From Cardiobacterium hominis (GTDB lineage Bacteria > Pseudomonadota > Gammaproteobacteria > Cardiobacteriales > Cardiobacteriaceae), in the NCBI RefSeq assembly GCF_900637305.1, contig NZ_LR134365.1, positions 1,419,501 to 1,483,500 on the forward strand: a stretch of DNA of 64,000 nucleotides, in the 5' to 3' direction. The notes under the pieces were generated by a model. That model did not search any database, was not told where the DNA came from, and worked only from the letters and a program-made list of their open reading frames with translations. Both the position numbers and the translations under genes were made by a program. Shown here in pieces: positions 9,151 to 17,974 of this stretch; positions within the stretch are counted from its first letter, which is position 1, and every line of letters begins with the position of its first letter.

Positions 9151-9966
9151 ATGAATACATTGCTAACCCTCGCCCGCAAAGAATTAAAAGACGGATTGCG
9201 CAACCGCTGGGTACTGGCCATTGCCATTTTGCTCGCTGCTTTCGCGCTGACGCTCGCTTTTCTCGGCAGCGCGCCCGCAGGTGAAACCAAGGCCAATGCG
9301 CTCGCCATTACCGTAGTCAGTCTGGCAACGCTCAATATTTATCTGATTCCGCTGATTGCGCTGCTGCTTTCGTATGATGCGATTGTGGGGGAAATTGAGC
9401 GCGGCACGATGGCATTATTGCTTTCTTATCCGTTATCACGCTGGCAAGTGGTCGCGGGCAAGTTTTTAGGGCAGACGGCAATTTTGGCGGTGGCCATTGC
9501 CATTGGTTATTTTGTCGCCGGTATTGCCGTCGCCTTATTGCACAAAAATACCGGGTTTTCTTGGGCGGTTTGGCAGCCCTTTTTCAAAATGACATTCACC
9601 ACGCTATTACTCGGCGCCGTCTTTTTGGCGATTGGTTATGTGTTAAGTGCCATTGCCAAACAGCGCGGCAGCGCAGCGGGCATGGCGATTGGCGTCTGGC
9701 TGTTTTTTGTGCTGCTTTATGATTTTGCCCTGCTCGGTATTTTGATTGCCGACAAGGGGCAGCATATCGGCGTGGCGGCGCTGAACGCGCTGTTGCTCGC
9801 CAACCCGACCGACACTTACCGCCTGCTCAATTTGAGCGGCAATGTGGCAAGCGGCTTGGGCGCGCAGGGCGGGATTGCGCATGGCGTGCTGGCGCTGGTG
9901 CTGCTCGCCTGGATTGCCGCCCCCTTGGCGTTGGGGATTTTTTTGTTCCGGCGCAAGACGCTGTGA
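9151..9966 (+). CDS. ABC transporter permease, NosY-like
   Basis: 271 residues from ATG 9151; TTG 9139 is an in-frame alternative. Starts with LTLARKELKDGLRNRW, a typical ABC-2 permease N terminus, followed by six membrane segments. The stretch YDAIVGEIERGTMALLLSYPLSRWQVVAGKFLG is the hallmark of NosY/ABC-2 type permeases. It is separated from its ATPase by the acyltransferase gene but is in the same orientation and very close (17 bp). Last gene before a strong terminator. Confidence 0.85.
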   Translation: MNTLLTLARKELKDGLRNRWVLAIAILLAAFALTLAFLGSAPAGETKANALAITVVSLATLNIYLIPLIALLLSYDAIVGEIERGTMALLLSYPLSRWQVVAGKFLGQTAILAVAIAIGYFVAGIAVALLHKNTGFSWAVWQPFFKMTFTTLLLGAVFLAIGYVLSAIAKQRGSAAGMAIGVWLFFVLLYDFALLGILIADKGQHIGVAALNALLLANPTDTYRLLNLSGNVASGLGAQGGIAHGVLALVLLAWIAAPLALGIFLFRRKTL

Positions 9967-9985
9967 GGCTTTAGAGAATGGCTAG

Positions 9986-10015
9986 AAAAAGGCGCGGAAC
10001 GATCCGCGCCTTTTT
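9986..10015. terminator. Bidirectional rho-independent terminator
   Basis: AAAAA-GGCGCGGA-ACGA-TCCGCGCC-TTTTT. Lies between the convergent NosY-like and EamA-type genes. Confidence 0.93.
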
Positions 10016-10039
10016 CTTTATGCCGCCGACAAAATCGCG

Positions 10040-10954
10040 CTATTTGCGCACCATCCGCCGGTTCAGTACCGAGCAGATGGCGCCGGTGACGACCAGCGCC
10101 GCGCCGAGGGCGGCGAGCAGGTTGAGGTCGGGCGCGGCGAATTTCGCCGGGACGAGCCAGTGGGCGAGCGCGGCAAAGGCAATGGTAAAGAGCGGCACCA
10201 GGGTGATGGTGGTTGAAACTTTGCCCACTTCCCAGTGGTTCAGCGCTTCGGCAAAGGCGCCGTAGGCGATGGGGGTGTTGATGCAGCAGTAGAACAGGCA
10301 GAGCCACTGGTAGCCGTTGAGGTTGGAGAGTTCCGACCAGTTGGCAAACGGCGCGGCAAAGAGCGCGCAGCCGCAGTAGAAAACGAACAGCACTTGCGGC
10401 GCGGTGAGGCGGCGCAGCAGCATTTTCTGCACGAGGCCGTAGGCTGCCCAGCTAAAGCAGCCGAGCAGGCTTAAGGTGATGCCAAGCATTTGGTGGTTGG
10501 CACCGCCGGCAAATATTTGCGGCAGCTCGCGGTTGAAAAAGAGGAGGATGCCGAACATGAGGATGGCCGCGCCGATAATCTGGTTTTTGCGCAGCGGTTC
10601 TTTAAGGACGACGATACCGGCGAACAGCAGGATGAAGGGCGAGATTTGCGCCAACACCTGCGAGGCGGCGGCGGAAAGGTAGACAAGCGAGGTGCTGAAC
10701 AGCCAGAAGTTGCCGACCAGACCGAGGATGCCGATGAGGATGAGCCAGCGGTTTTGCAGGAGCAGGCGCGGGTCGGGCAGGCGTTTGCGGGCGCGCAGGA
10801 ACAGGCCGAGGATGAGGGCGGCAGCGGCGAAGCGGCAGGCGACGACGGTGCGCGGCGAGATGACGGGCAGGATTTGTTGCAGGATGAGCGGCAGCGACGC
10901 CCACATAAGGATGGTGACGAGGGTAAGCAGCGGTCCTTTTAGCGATGCATTCAT
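10040..10954 (-). CDS. EamA/DMT family inner-membrane transporter
   Basis: 304 residues with about ten hydrophobic segments in two homologous halves. The first EamA repeat covers about residues 8-140 (AASQVLAQISPFILLFAGIVVLKEP) and the second about 155-290 (AYGAFAEALNHWEVGKVSTTITLVPLFTIAFA). Members export metabolites or amino acids. A small conserved tail (RRMVRK) ends the protein. No substrate can be assigned. It is divergent from uup; the 200 bp between contain a repeat remnant. Confidence 0.88.
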   Translation of the reverse strand: MNASLKGPLLTLVTILMWASLPLILQQILPVISPRTVVACRFAAAALILGLFLRARKRLPDPRLLLQNRWLILIGILGLVGNFWLFSTSLVYLSAAASQVLAQISPFILLFAGIVVLKEPLRKNQIIGAAILMFGILLFFNRELPQIFAGGANHQMLGITLSLLGCFSWAAYGLVQKMLLRRLTAPQVLFVFYCGCALFAAPFANWSELSNLNGYQWLCLFYCCINTPIAYGAFAEALNHWEVGKVSTTITLVPLFTIAFAALAHWLVPAKFAAPDLNLLAALGAALVVTGAICSVLNRRMVRK

Positions 10955-11012
10955 GATGTTTGCGGTTTGGTGGTGGATTTTGGGGGGCGCTATTGTAGCG
11001 CCTGCATCTTAT

Positions 11013-11145
11013 AATGCCGCGCTTTTACCACGGGCGGTTTGCGATTTCTCCCTCTCCTGCGAAGCGGGGGAGGGCAGGGGGGTAGAACAACACCGCCACA
11101 ACATCAAATCCGGATGGCAAACACGCCCCAATGCCGCGCTTTTAC
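11013..11145. repeat. 16-bp direct repeat flanking a family B fragment
   Basis: AATGCCGCGCTTTTAC occurs exactly at 11013-11028 and again at 11130-11145, 117 bases apart. Between them lies the core of the family B element (CCCTCTCC-TGCGAAGC-GGGGGAGGG, about 11046-11080) and a right end reading GGCAAACACGCCCC (11116-11129). It looks like an insertion that duplicated its target, or a short tandem duplication. The second copy ends 11 bases before the uup start and may alter its leader. Confidence 0.75.
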
Positions 11146-11156
11146 GGGAGGGATAC

Positions 11157-13064
11157 ATGGCATTACTACTGACCGCACAAGACCTGTCGCTCGCCTTCGG
11201 CTGGCGGCCGCTACTTGACCACGTCAACTTCTCGCTGGAGACGGGCGAGCGCGTCGCCCTGCTGGGGCGCAACGGCGAAGGCAAATCCACCCTGCTCAAC
11301 GTCCTGCGCGGCGCCCAAGCGCCGGATGACGGCGAACTGCGCCTGACCGAAGGCGTGCGCGTCGCCTACCTGCCGCAAGACCCGCCCGCCGCCGATGCGC
11401 GCAGCGTGCGCGAAGTGGTGCGCGACGGCCTCGCGGAAACGGCAGCGCTGGTCGCGCGTTACCAAGAACTGCTTGCCAACCATAGCGACAGCGACGCCGA
11501 AACCCTCGCCCAACTGGAAGCGCAAGTGGCCGCCGCGGACGGCTGGCAGCTGGAAAACCGCATCGACAATATCCTGCAACGCTTCGACCTCGACGGCGCG
11601 GCGCGCATGGCCGACCTCTCCGGCGGTTGGCGGCGGCGCGTCTGGCTGGCGCGGGTGCTGGTCGCCAAGCCGGACGTGTTGCTGCTCGATGAGCCCACCA
11701 ACCACCTCGACATGGGCGCCATCGTCTGGCTGGAAAACCTGCTGAACAACTTCAGCGGTGCCGTCGTCTTCGTCACCCACGACCGCGCCTTTCTCGAAAA
11801 AGTCGCCAACCGCATCTGGGAACTTGACCGCGGCCGCCTGCTGGATGTACGCAGCGACTACCGCCGCTTCCTGCGCACCCGCGACGAAATGCAGCACGCC
11901 GAAGCCGAAGCCAACGCGCGCTTCGACAAAAAACTCGCCGAAGAAGAAATCTGGATACGCCAGGGCATCAAGGCGCGCCGTACCCGCAACGAAGGCCGCG
12001 TGCGCGCGCTAAAAGCCATGCGGGCAGAGCGCGCCGCGCGCATCAACCGCCAGGGCAAAACCAACCTGCAACTGGACGCGGGCGAGCGCAGTGGGCGGCA
12101 AGTCATCGTCGCCGAGCGCGTCAGCTACGCCCACCCCGGCGGCGCGCCGCTGGTACAAGACTTCAGCGACATCATCGAGCGCGGCGAAAAAATCGGCCTC
12201 GTCGGCGCGAACGGCGCGGGCAAAACCACCTTGCTACGCCTGCTGCTCGGCGACCTCGCGCCCACCGGCGGCCACATCAAACACGGCACCAAACTGGAAG
12301 TCGCCTACTTCGACCAACTGCGTGCCCAGCTTGACCCGGACGAAACCCTGCGCGACAGCGTCGGCGCCGGACGCGACTACGTCGAAGTGGGTGGCGTGCG
12401 CAAACACATTGTCGCCTACCTGCAAGACTTCCTTTTCCCGCCCGAACGCTGGCGCACCCCGGTCGGCGCACTCTCCGGCGGCGAACGCGCGCGACTCTTG
12501 CTCGCCCGCCTCTTTGCCCAACCGGCAAACGTCCTCGTGCTGGACGAACCGACCAACGACCTCGACATCGAAACCCTCGAACTGCTCGAAGAAGTACTGG
12601 CCGACTACCCCGGCACCGTGCTGCTGGTCAGCCACGACCGCGCCTTCCTTGACGCCGTCGTTACCCGCCTCTGGGTCTTCAACGCACAAAAAAACCGCAT
12701 CGAACAAACCGTGGGCGGCTTTGCCGACTGGCTGAACCAGGGCGGCGACATCGCCCAACTCGAAGCCGTCACCGCAACCGTCGCGCCGGAAAAACCCGCA
12801 CCCACACCCGCCGCCGCGCCCGTTGCCGAGAAAAAAAGCGGCAAACTCTCCTACAAATACCAGCGCGAACTCGAAGCCCTGCCGGGACAAATCGAAGCGA
12901 AAGAAGCAGAAATCGCCCGCCTGACCGACACCGTGCAACAGGCGGACTTCTACCAGCGCCCGCCCGCCGAACAACAGGCGGCATTCGCCGAACTGGAAGC
13001 GGCACAACAGACGCTGGAAGCGCTGCTGGAGCGCTGGATGCAGCTGGAAGAAGGCGAAGTGTGA
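11157..13064 (+). CDS. uup: ABC-F ATPase Uup
   Basis: 635 residues from ATG 11157, preceded by GGGAGGG. Two ABC domains: Walker A GRNGEGKST (about 37-45) with signature LSGGWRRRVWLA, and a second Walker A GANGAGKTT with LSGGERARLLLA; both have DEPTNHLD or DEPTNDLD Walker B/H-loop regions. The C terminus (KLSYKYQRELEALPGQIE onward) is the coiled coil typical of Uup, which binds DNA or ribosomes. ABC-F proteins act in the cytoplasm and have no membrane domain. The longer frame upstream of 11157 lacks homology and was not used. Confidence 0.93.
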   Translation: MALLLTAQDLSLAFGWRPLLDHVNFSLETGERVALLGRNGEGKSTLLNVLRGAQAPDDGELRLTEGVRVAYLPQDPPAADARSVREVVRDGLAETAALVARYQELLANHSDSDAETLAQLEAQVAAADGWQLENRIDNILQRFDLDGAARMADLSGGWRRRVWLARVLVAKPDVLLLDEPTNHLDMGAIVWLENLLNNFSGAVVFVTHDRAFLEKVANRIWELDRGRLLDVRSDYRRFLRTRDEMQHAEAEANARFDKKLAEEEIWIRQGIKARRTRNEGRVRALKAMRAERAARINRQGKTNLQLDAGERSGRQVIVAERVSYAHPGGAPLVQDFSDIIERGEKIGLVGANGAGKTTLLRLLLGDLAPTGGHIKHGTKLEVAYFDQLRAQLDPDETLRDSVGAGRDYVEVGGVRKHIVAYLQDFLFPPERWRTPVGALSGGERARLLLARLFAQPANVLVLDEPTNDLDIETLELLEEVLADYPGTVLLVSHDRAFLDAVVTRLWVFNAQKNRIEQTVGGFADWLNQGGDIAQLEAVTATVAPEKPAPTPAAAPVAEKKSGKLSYKYQRELEALPGQIEAKEAEIARLTDTVQQADFYQRPPAEQQAAFAELEAAQQTLEALLERWMQLEEGEV

Positions 13065-13124
13065 GGCGGATTCCGAAAAAACATCAACGTTGTATCATGC
13101 CGCTTTTCCCCGCCGGAGCCGCCG

Positions 13125-13493
13125 ATGAAACCACACCAACCGCTTACAATCGCCCTCACCCTGCTGCTTGCCGCCTGCGCCAGCAGCGCGCGCTACGAAA
13201 CTAACCTCGCCCGCTGGGGCGGAAAACCGCTGGATGACCTCGTTCTCGCCTGGGGGCCGCCACAAAGCAGCTACACCCTGCGCGACGGCCGCCAAGTCGT
13301 CGAATACCAGCGGCAACAACTCATCCGCCGTCCCGGCTTGGGGCGCAGCATGCTCAATACCTCGCGCGTCTTCTACCTGCTCGATGAAATGGAAGACGAC
13401 TACACCCTGCTGCAATGCCGCACCCGCTTCACCGTGGATGCGCAGGGCATCATCCAAAACTGGACATGGGACGGCAACGCCTGCCGCGAGTAA
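13125..13493 (+). CDS. Small predicted outer-membrane lipoprotein, unknown function
   Basis: 122 residues with a signal peptide and lipobox LLAAC (mature N-terminal Cys 19). The mature part is about 100 residues with WGPPQSSYTLRDGRQVVEYQ and a C-terminal TRFTVDAQGIIQNWTWDGNAC. This resembles small periplasmic lipoproteins that start with a WG.P..... pattern, but I do not recognise a named family. Two Cys residues (CRTRF and GNAC) may form a disulfide. It lies 60 bp after uup and 23 bp before a GNAT gene. Confidence 0.8.
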   Translation: MKPHQPLTIALTLLLAACASSARYETNLARWGGKPLDDLVLAWGPPQSSYTLRDGRQVVEYQRQQLIRRPGLGRSMLNTSRVFYLLDEMEDDYTLLQCRTRFTVDAQGIIQNWTWDGNACRE

Positions 13494-13516
13494 CTTTCAC
13501 CAATCCCGGAGAACCT

Positions 13517-13909
13517 ATGCTCACTTACCGTACCAACCACCCCGTCAGCCGCGCCCAGTTCATCGCGCTGCTGCAAAAAACCAGCCTCGGCGCACGCCGC
13601 CCGCTCGCTGAAGCCGAGCGCATTGACGCCATGCTGCAAAACGCCGACCTGCTCATTTCCGCCTGGGACGACGACCGCCTGGTCGGCATCGCCCGCGCCG
13701 TTACCGACTACGCCTACTGCTGTTACCTCTCCGATCTCGCCGTTGATGAAGCCTGGCAGCGCCGCGGCATCGGTCAAGAACTCCTCGCCACCCTCAAACA
13801 GGCGCTGCACCCGCAATGCAAAATCATCCTCCTCGCCGCACCGCAGGCGGTGGACTACTACCCGCATATCGGCTTTACCCAGCATCCGAGCGCCTGGACG
13901 AAAGTGTGA
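13517..13909 (+). CDS. GNAT family N-acetyltransferase
   Basis: 130 residues from ATG 13517 (MLTYRTNHPVS). The acetyl-CoA binding motif is clear: LAVDEAWQRRGIGQELLATL (Q/R-x-x-G-x-G/A). A final YYPHIGF segment matches motif B of small GNAT enzymes such as the YfjK/ElaA-like group. Start supported by GGAGAA upstream. Substrate unknown; probably co-transcribed with the lipoprotein gene. Confidence 0.88.
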   Translation: MLTYRTNHPVSRAQFIALLQKTSLGARRPLAEAERIDAMLQNADLLISAWDDDRLVGIARAVTDYAYCCYLSDLAVDEAWQRRGIGQELLATLKQALHPQCKIILLAAPQAVDYYPHIGFTQHPSAWTKV

Positions 13910-13913
13910 GCGG

Positions 13914-13949
13914 TTTACAAACACCTACCGCGCTACTCGTGTACATAAA
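13914..13949. repeat. Family A palindromic repeat, degenerate copy
   Basis: TTTACAAACACCTACCGC / GCTACTCGTGTACATAAA follows the dyad layout of family A with several mismatches. Placed immediately after the GNAT stop codon. Confidence 0.6.
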
Positions 13950-13984
13950 TGCCATGGCCTGTAGGGTAGGGCTTGCCCCCAATC

Positions 13985-14140
13985 TAGGGCGTGTTTGCAA
14001 ATTGCACTCCCTCCCCTGCGAAGCGGGGGAGGGACGGGATTCCCCTTGAAAAAGGCGTTCGCCTTTTTCAAGGGAACCCGGGGAGGGGGTGTGAAAACTG
14101 CGTAGCGACGACACTCAAAATGAAATACAAACAGCCCCTA
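13985..14140. mobile_element. Family B MITE-like element (156 bp)
   Basis: Left end TAGGGCGTGTTTGCA, right end TACAAACAGCCCCTA, inverted relative to each other. Inside are a G-rich/C-rich segment (CTCCCCTGCGAAGCGGGGGAGGG) and a strong hairpin, CCCTTGAAAAAGGCG / CGCCTTTTTCAAGGG. The TA at each end is compatible with TA-targeting transposition, which is inference. It contains no coding region. Related copies are at 11041, 17345, 29221, 30153, 36486 and 52378-52557. Confidence 0.75.
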
Positions 14141-14202
14141 AAATCCGATAACGGATTGCGGTGGAAGCACCTCCCACACCACACAACAAACCCCGCCTCA
14201 CC

Positions 14203-15837
<1,635 letters not shown>

Positions 15838-16014
15838 AGCGCTATGGCCGCTGCCCTAAAACCTTAAACACACAACATCAGCAGCACCAAGGGAGGACAT
15901 ATGGCGATCCTCCGAAAACCACCTCATAAGGTGTTGCGTCGCTTCACCGCACCAATAACGTACTGTCTTCAGCGACGCGCCTTGTCTGAAACTTTATATG
16001 TGGATGGTTATAAA

Positions 16015-16039
16015 AAAAACCGGGCGATGCCCGGTTTTT
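16015..16039. terminator. Rho-independent terminator
   Basis: A-run, CCGGGC-GAT-GCCCGG, TTTTT. It lies between convergent ampG and the NlpC/P60 gene. The region 15838-16014 before it holds no recognised gene. Confidence 0.9.
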
Positions 16040-16052
16040 AATGATGTTGCGC

Positions 16053-17051
16053 TCAGCGGCGTGCGGTGACGACTTTGCTCTTTTTCACGACGGCAGCGAC
16101 TTTCGCCTTGCTGTCTTTGCCGCTCGCCTTGTCTTTGCTATTTGGCGCACGTTTGGCGAGACGTTTCTCGTTGGGCTCTTTGTTTTTGCTTGTTGCAGTA
16201 ACACGATTGGCGGCAATAACGATTTTCTCGCCTTTCAGCGCACGACGCGCGCCGGCGTAGCGGCGTTTCCAGTTGGGGCGGCCCATGTCTTCGATGCGAA
16301 CTTTGGAACCGGTTTGCGGGGCGTGCAACATTTTGCCGCCGCCGAGGTAGAGGCCGACGTGGTTGATGGTGCCGTTGCGGCGGAAGAAAACAAGATCGCC
16401 CGGCTGCGGGTTGCTGGCGACGGGCAGGCGGGAGAATTGTTCGCGGCTGTTGCGCGGGATAGATACGCCCTGTTTTTGGTAGAGGTAATGCACCAAGCCG
16501 GAGCAGTCAAAACCTTTGGGCGAGGTGCCGCCCCAAACATAAGGGGTGCCGATGAATTTTTTGCCGTGATTGAGCAGGGTGCTGCGGGCGCTGCTGATGC
16601 CATTGGCGGCGACGTCGCGCGTTTTCGCAGGGGCGTGCTTCTTGTCTTTGGCGGCAGCGATTTTCTTGTCGTTTTTATTCTTGGCGGCCGCTTTGTCATG
16701 CGATTTCTCGCTTTTTTGGGCAACGGCTTTTTTCGTCTCGACCGCTTTGCGCTTGTCCGCTTTCTCCGGTTTTTTCGGATTTTTGTCCGCTTTGGCGAGT
16801 GTCGGTTTTTTCTCGCTGGTTTTGTCTTTTTTCGCTTTTACCGGTTCGGCTTTTTTCTTGGGTTCGGCAGTTTTTTTCGCTTCGGGTTTGGCGGCTTTTT
16901 TATCTGCGGCAGGTTTGGCTTTTTCCGCTTTTTTGGCAGGCGCTTTGCTGGTCTGCGTGGCTTTGGCTGCCGGGGCGGAGGCTTTACTGGCGGGCGCAGC
17001 GTAGAGGCTCTGACAGGCGAGCATCAGCGAGAGGAGGATGATTTTTTTCAT
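16053..17051 (-). CDS. Secreted NlpC/P60 endopeptidase with Lys/Ala-rich linker
   Basis: 332 residues. Signal peptide at 1-18 (MKKIILLSLMLACQSLYA). Residues 20-145 are a low-complexity Lys/Ala/Pro linker, probably extended and cationic. The NlpC/P60 domain (about 152-265) carries the catalytic Cys183 (FDCSGLVHYL), His231 (NHVGLYLG) and His243 (LHAPQTG). A second basic tail (270-332) follows. Such enzymes cut D-gamma-glutamyl-diaminopimelate bonds in peptidoglycan peptides. The long cationic linker could bind the wall or nucleic acid (inference). Monocistronic by position. Confidence 0.9.
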   Translation of the reverse strand: MKKIILLSLMLACQSLYAAPASKASAPAAKATQTSKAPAKKAEKAKPAADKKAAKPEAKKTAEPKKKAEPVKAKKDKTSEKKPTLAKADKNPKKPEKADKRKAVETKKAVAQKSEKSHDKAAAKNKNDKKIAAAKDKKHAPAKTRDVAANGISSARSTLLNHGKKFIGTPYVWGGTSPKGFDCSGLVHYLYQKQGVSIPRNSREQFSRLPVASNPQPGDLVFFRRNGTINHVGLYLGGGKMLHAPQTGSKVRIEDMGRPNWKRRYAGARRALKGEKIVIAANRVTATSKNKEPNEKRLAKRAPNSKDKASGKDSKAKVAAVVKKSKVVTARR

Positions 17052-17551
17052 GGTTTTCAGGGTTTCGTGTTTGAGGTAACTGGCGGGCTATGCTAATGGA
17101 TAGTGGCTGGTTTGTCATGTTTCACTTCTACACTTTACGCCTGGTTAATGTTGTGTCTGCACAACAGATTTGTGGTTTTTCGCGCAATACTCGGGTTTTG
17201 TATGGAGGGTTATCGCCCTTTTATTGGCCACGATGTTGCGAAATTATCATGTATAGCCACTTTTCTACATAGCCTGTTCAGAATCACGGAGAAGCTACTT
17301 TTTAGCGCTCTGTGTAGTGACCAAAGCGAGAGGCAAGACGCTGATATGCCCTTCCCCCCGTGGGGAGGGGGTGAGCGGTGTCGTTTATGAACAGATGTCT
17401 GCATTTTCACATTCGCAGCCCTCACCCCAACCCCTCTCCCAGAAGGAGAGGGGCTCGTTCGCCGAATTGTCAACAGTCCCTAAGGGATGTATTGAGGGCT
17501 GCCGATAGGCAGCCCTTTGAACGCGGTTTCGGGGTTGGGGAGGGCAAGCGT
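17052..17551. other. 500-bp intergenic region with family B remnant
   Basis: No gene is supported. Bases 17060-17340 are AT-richer and hold no motif I can name. From 17345 to about 17483 lie family B pieces: CCCCCCGTGGGGAGGGG, then CTCACCCCAACCCCTCTCCC with GGAGAGGGG, and a right end CGAATTGTCAACAGTCCCTAA. The left end is too degraded to place. Confidence 0.6.
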
Positions 17552-17851
17552 TTATGGTGCGCTGCTGCCCGATTTGATGGCGATGATGTGGGTGTTGTCA
17601 GCGGTGGCGCGGATGGTGTGGCTTTGCCACGGGGCGAGGGTGATGATGCGGTCGGGGGTTAGCGCCGCGCTTTCGCCGTTGCTGTGGATTTCGGCGCTGC
17701 CGCTCAATGTGATGAGGATGATGCTGGCGGCGTTTTGGTAGGGCGGGATTTCGTTGCCCGCGCGCAGGCGCAGTTCGACGATTTCGTATTGGTTGTCGTT
17801 GGCGAGGATGCCGCCGAGCGGGCCGCTGTGGTGCAGGAGCAGGGTTTGCAT
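17552..17851 (-). CDS. Small single-domain cupin protein
   Basis: 99 residues from ATG 17851. The sequence reads as one beta-barrel: YEIVELRLRAGNEIPPYQNAASIILITLSGSAEIHSNGE followed by LAPWQSHTIRATADNTHIIAI. The second half resembles cupin motif 2 (the P-x-x-x-H pattern). In the first motif the usual HxH is replaced by PPYQ, so metal binding is doubtful. It could be a small sensor or binding protein. Lies 123 bp downstream of opgH on the same strand. Function unknown. Confidence 0.68.
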   Translation of the reverse strand: MQTLLLHHSGPLGGILANDNQYEIVELRLRAGNEIPPYQNAASIILITLSGSAEIHSNGESAALTPDRIITLAPWQSHTIRATADNTHIIAIKSGSSAP

Positions 17852-17974
17852 GGGTTTCTGGTTTGGGTTGGGGGAGGAGTTGGATGCGTTGTGAGCGGGC
17901 GGTTGTGTTTTGCCAACCGCCCCTGCGCTCCCTGCAGGGACGGTTTGGCAAGGGATTTGCAACTGTGGCGGGTG

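Noticed and set aside
7213..9966. A nitrous-oxide reductase (nos) accessory operon
   Set aside because: ATPase and permease are NosF/NosY-like, but NosD, NosL and NosZ are absent and an acyltransferase intervenes.
10692..11156. Upstream in-frame extension of the Uup gene
   Set aside because: It crosses the divergent intergenic region and a repeat fragment; the ATG at 11157 has a ribosome site and matches family starts.
17060..17390. Short open frames on both strands in the 17.1-17.4 kb gap
   Set aside because: No ribosome site, no motif and overlap with repeat remnants.
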